Positions 6,028 to 7,349 of a DNA stretch of 7,349 nucleotides are shown here, piece after piece. The position numbers were made by a program, and so were the translations under genes. How positions within the stretch are numbered: the stretch's first letter is position 1; every line of letters starts with the position of its first letter. Origin of the DNA: Acidobacteriota bacterium (GTDB taxonomy: Bacteria; Acidobacteriota; Terriglobia; Terriglobales; Acidobacteriaceae); NCBI GenBank assembly GCA_021801945.1, contig JAKABE010000155.1:1-7349 (forward strand), read 5' to 3'. The notes under the pieces were generated by a model. The model ran no database searches, was not told the origin of the DNA, and was given only the letters and a program-made list of their open reading frames with translations.

Positions 6028-6786
6028 TTAACAAGCCTCCTGTACTGCGGGCGTTTGCGTCGGAAGTTCGGGGTAAATGACCGATTCCAGCTTTTCGATT
6101 GCCAACCGGAACTCACGCATGATCTCCGGATCGGCGGTCACGTTATCGGCATGCAGCAGCATCACGACGTTGCGGCGCCTTGCCTCCTGCAGCAGCCACT
6201 CGATAGGAAACTTTTGCTTGTCGCGCCACTGCGGTTCCAACCAGAAGGCCGAGGGAAAGCAAAGCAGGCCATCTTCTTCTACGGGCCGCAGTTCGGGGTT
6301 TTCCTGGTTCCCCAAAAATAGCCTCATCCCAGCATTCCGGGCCCAGGGTAGATAGCGCTCGGGTTCGTAAGGGGCATAATGATGCCGTCCCAGATGCAGC
6401 CGTCCCGATCCGTGCTTTGAGAACGCGGTGATCCGAAAGCCAAGATGCCGCTCGAGGGATGCCAGCTCCTCGTTGAAAGTTTCGGCGGAACGCGAATTCT
6501 CGAGATGCAGTCCGAACTGGTGGTTACCCCTGCGCATAAGGTCAAGGACTTCTGCCGAGGGATAAGTGCACTTGCGGAAGAACACATAGGCTTTGCGGCC
6601 GTTTGCCTGCAGAATGCGTAAGATCGTCTTCAGCTCCTCAAGATAGCGCAGCCACTCCATGCGAGGCAGATAATAATCGGAGCTGACCCGGCTAGCCACG
6701 TGGCGCACCAATCCTTCCTTGCCGTATGGACGATCGACATCGATGCGAACAATGAGAGCCATAGTGGGGAAACTTCTATTTCGCAT
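6028..6786 (-). CDS. Polysaccharide-deacetylase-like (NodB-fold) protein
   Basis: This is a 252-residue protein with no signal peptide or membrane segment, so it is probably cytoplasmic. It resembles the NodB/CE4 fold. The N-terminal strand ALIVRIDVDRP (10-20) carries D16 and D18 where metal-binding aspartates of the first motif usually lie. FGLHLENS (91-98) is in the position of the histidine motif, SKHGSG (123-128) supplies another His, and VVMLLHADN (207-215) fits the late catalytic-histidine strand. The motifs differ from the classical TFDDG and HSxxH, so the substrate and even the activity are uncertain. Removal of N-acetyl groups from a sugar intermediate is the best guess. The ATG at 6786 overlaps the glycosyltransferase stop by 11 bp and has GGAGGG 10 nt upstream. 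A second ATG at 6762 (MALIV) is a possible start without a clear ribosome binding site. Co-translation with the glycosyltransferase supports a role in glycan building. Confidence 0.55.
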   Translation of the reverse strand: MRNRSFPTMALIVRIDVDRPYGKEGLVRHVASRVSSDYYLPRMEWLRYLEELKTILRILQANGRKAYVFFRKCTYPSAEVLDLMRRGNHQFGLHLENSRSAETFNEELASLERHLGFRITAFSKHGSGRLHLGRHHYAPYEPERYLPWARNAGMRLFLGNQENPELRPVEEDGLLCFPSAFWLEPQWRDKQKFPIEWLLQEARRRNVVMLLHADNVTADPEIMREFRLAIEKLESVIYPELPTQTPAVQEAC

Positions 6787-7349
6787 TCACCGCAGTCCCT
6801 CCGCGTATACAGGGTTCTGCGACTTCGTTTACCTTCGCGGTTTCGCCATCGACGGTGCGGTACAGGTCTTCGCGGAAGATCTCCCAATTGAAACGCGCTG
6901 TAAACTCCGCGCCTTTACGGGCAAGCTTGGCGCGCCGGTCCGGATTGGAATAGAGTCGGCAAATTGCTGCGGCGAACTCGTCGATGTTCCCTGGATCATA
7001 GTATTCCACCTGATCCTCGCCGAAGTAGTGCTGGATGGTCATCAAGCTCGGTGCGATGGCCGGAATGCCCAGATGCACATACTCCAGTAGTTTCACCGGC
7101 AGCATGTACTCCGTGGCGGGATCGCGCCGATTGCAGATGATGCCCACCGACGCGCCCTGGATCATTTCGCTGATGGACTCCACGCGAAACATTTTTGGGC
7201 TGAAGTGAATTCGATCGCTCACTCCCGAAGCCGCGATTTGCGCTTTCAGGTCGCTGGCGGCATCGCCATCGCCGAAGATCTCAAGCTGGGCCTGCGGACA
7301 CTGCCCTGCAACTTTGGCAAACGCGCTCACGGCCAGATCTAGGCCGAGG
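6776..7349 (-). CDS. GT-B fold glycosyltransferase (GT4-like), N-terminus cut by the window edge
   Basis: Only the C-terminal 190 residues are present, and the frame is open at position 7349. They form the nucleotide-sugar-binding half of a GT-B enzyme. The segment opens with GLDLAVSAFAKV, then the strand LEIFGDGD, then RIHFSPKM. The donor-binding region TEYMLPVKLLEYVHLGIPAIAP follows, with the E/K-LEY-LG-P arrangement typical of GT4-like enzymes. The family normally moves a sugar from an activated nucleotide donor to a lipid-linked or growing glycan at the inner membrane. The donor and acceptor cannot be read from this half. A GTG at 7330 lies inside the domain and is not the true start, because the conserved block begins upstream of it. 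The stop TAG at 6778-6776 lies within the start of the deacetylase-like gene. Confidence 0.85.
   Translation of the reverse strand, partial: LGLDLAVSAFAKVAGQCPQAQLEIFGDGDAASDLKAQIAASGVSDRIHFSPKMFRVESISEMIQGASVGIICNRRDPATEYMLPVKLLEYVHLGIPAIAPSLMTIQHYFGEDQVEYYDPGNIDEFAAAICRLYSNPDRRAKLARKGAEFTARFNWEIFREDLYRTVDGETAKVNEVAEPCIRGGTAVNAK

Noticed and set aside
6000..6030. Intrinsic terminator after the deacetylase-like gene
   Set aside because: The TTCGGCCGAA palindrome here is short and the T-run lies before it, not after it, on the transcribed strand.

Overview
The window is a GC-rich bacterial segment in which every gene I can support lies on the minus strand. High-GC3 codon use, the zinc-finger DnaC-like ATPase and the style of the Wzx/Wzy-type export proteins suggest an Acidobacteriota-like genome. 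That assignment is inference from protein style only; no rRNA or other marker is present.

Read in the direction of transcription (high to low coordinates), the window starts inside a GT-B (GT4-like) glycosyltransferase that is cut by the right edge (7349-6776). It overlaps by 11 bp a NodB/polysaccharide-deacetylase-like protein (6786-6028). A 536-bp non-coding leader follows (6027-5492). Next comes a GTG-started Wza/OtnA-type polysaccharide export protein with a signal peptide, one Poly_export domain and two SLBB-like domains (5491-4424). It overlaps by 4 bp (ATGA) a 947-residue Wzz/GumC-type polysaccharide co-polymerase (4427-1584). Together these are the export end of an exopolysaccharide or capsule locus: sugar transfer, possible glycan trimming, periplasmic chain-length control and outer-membrane passage.

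A 342-bp spacer (1583-1242), holding at most one doubtful small ORF, separates this from a DnaC/IstB-type AAA+ ATPase (1241-506) and a membrane protein of the DUF1648 type (431 to beyond the left edge). The ATPase gene carries a frame disruption near position 626. Its conserved C-terminus is in a different frame from its N-terminus, and the unshifted frame runs without a stop straight into the DUF1648 gene. A gene caller would therefore probably report one false fusion.

The most interesting points are three. The co-polymerase carries a BY-kinase-like domain whose ATP-binding residues are eroded (a pseudokinase) and a long Pro/Ala-rich tail in place of a tyrosine cluster. The DnaC-like gene has the frame disruption just described. 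The leader in front of the export genes is long and rich in palindromes. I found no tRNA, rRNA, CRISPR array or insertion sequence.
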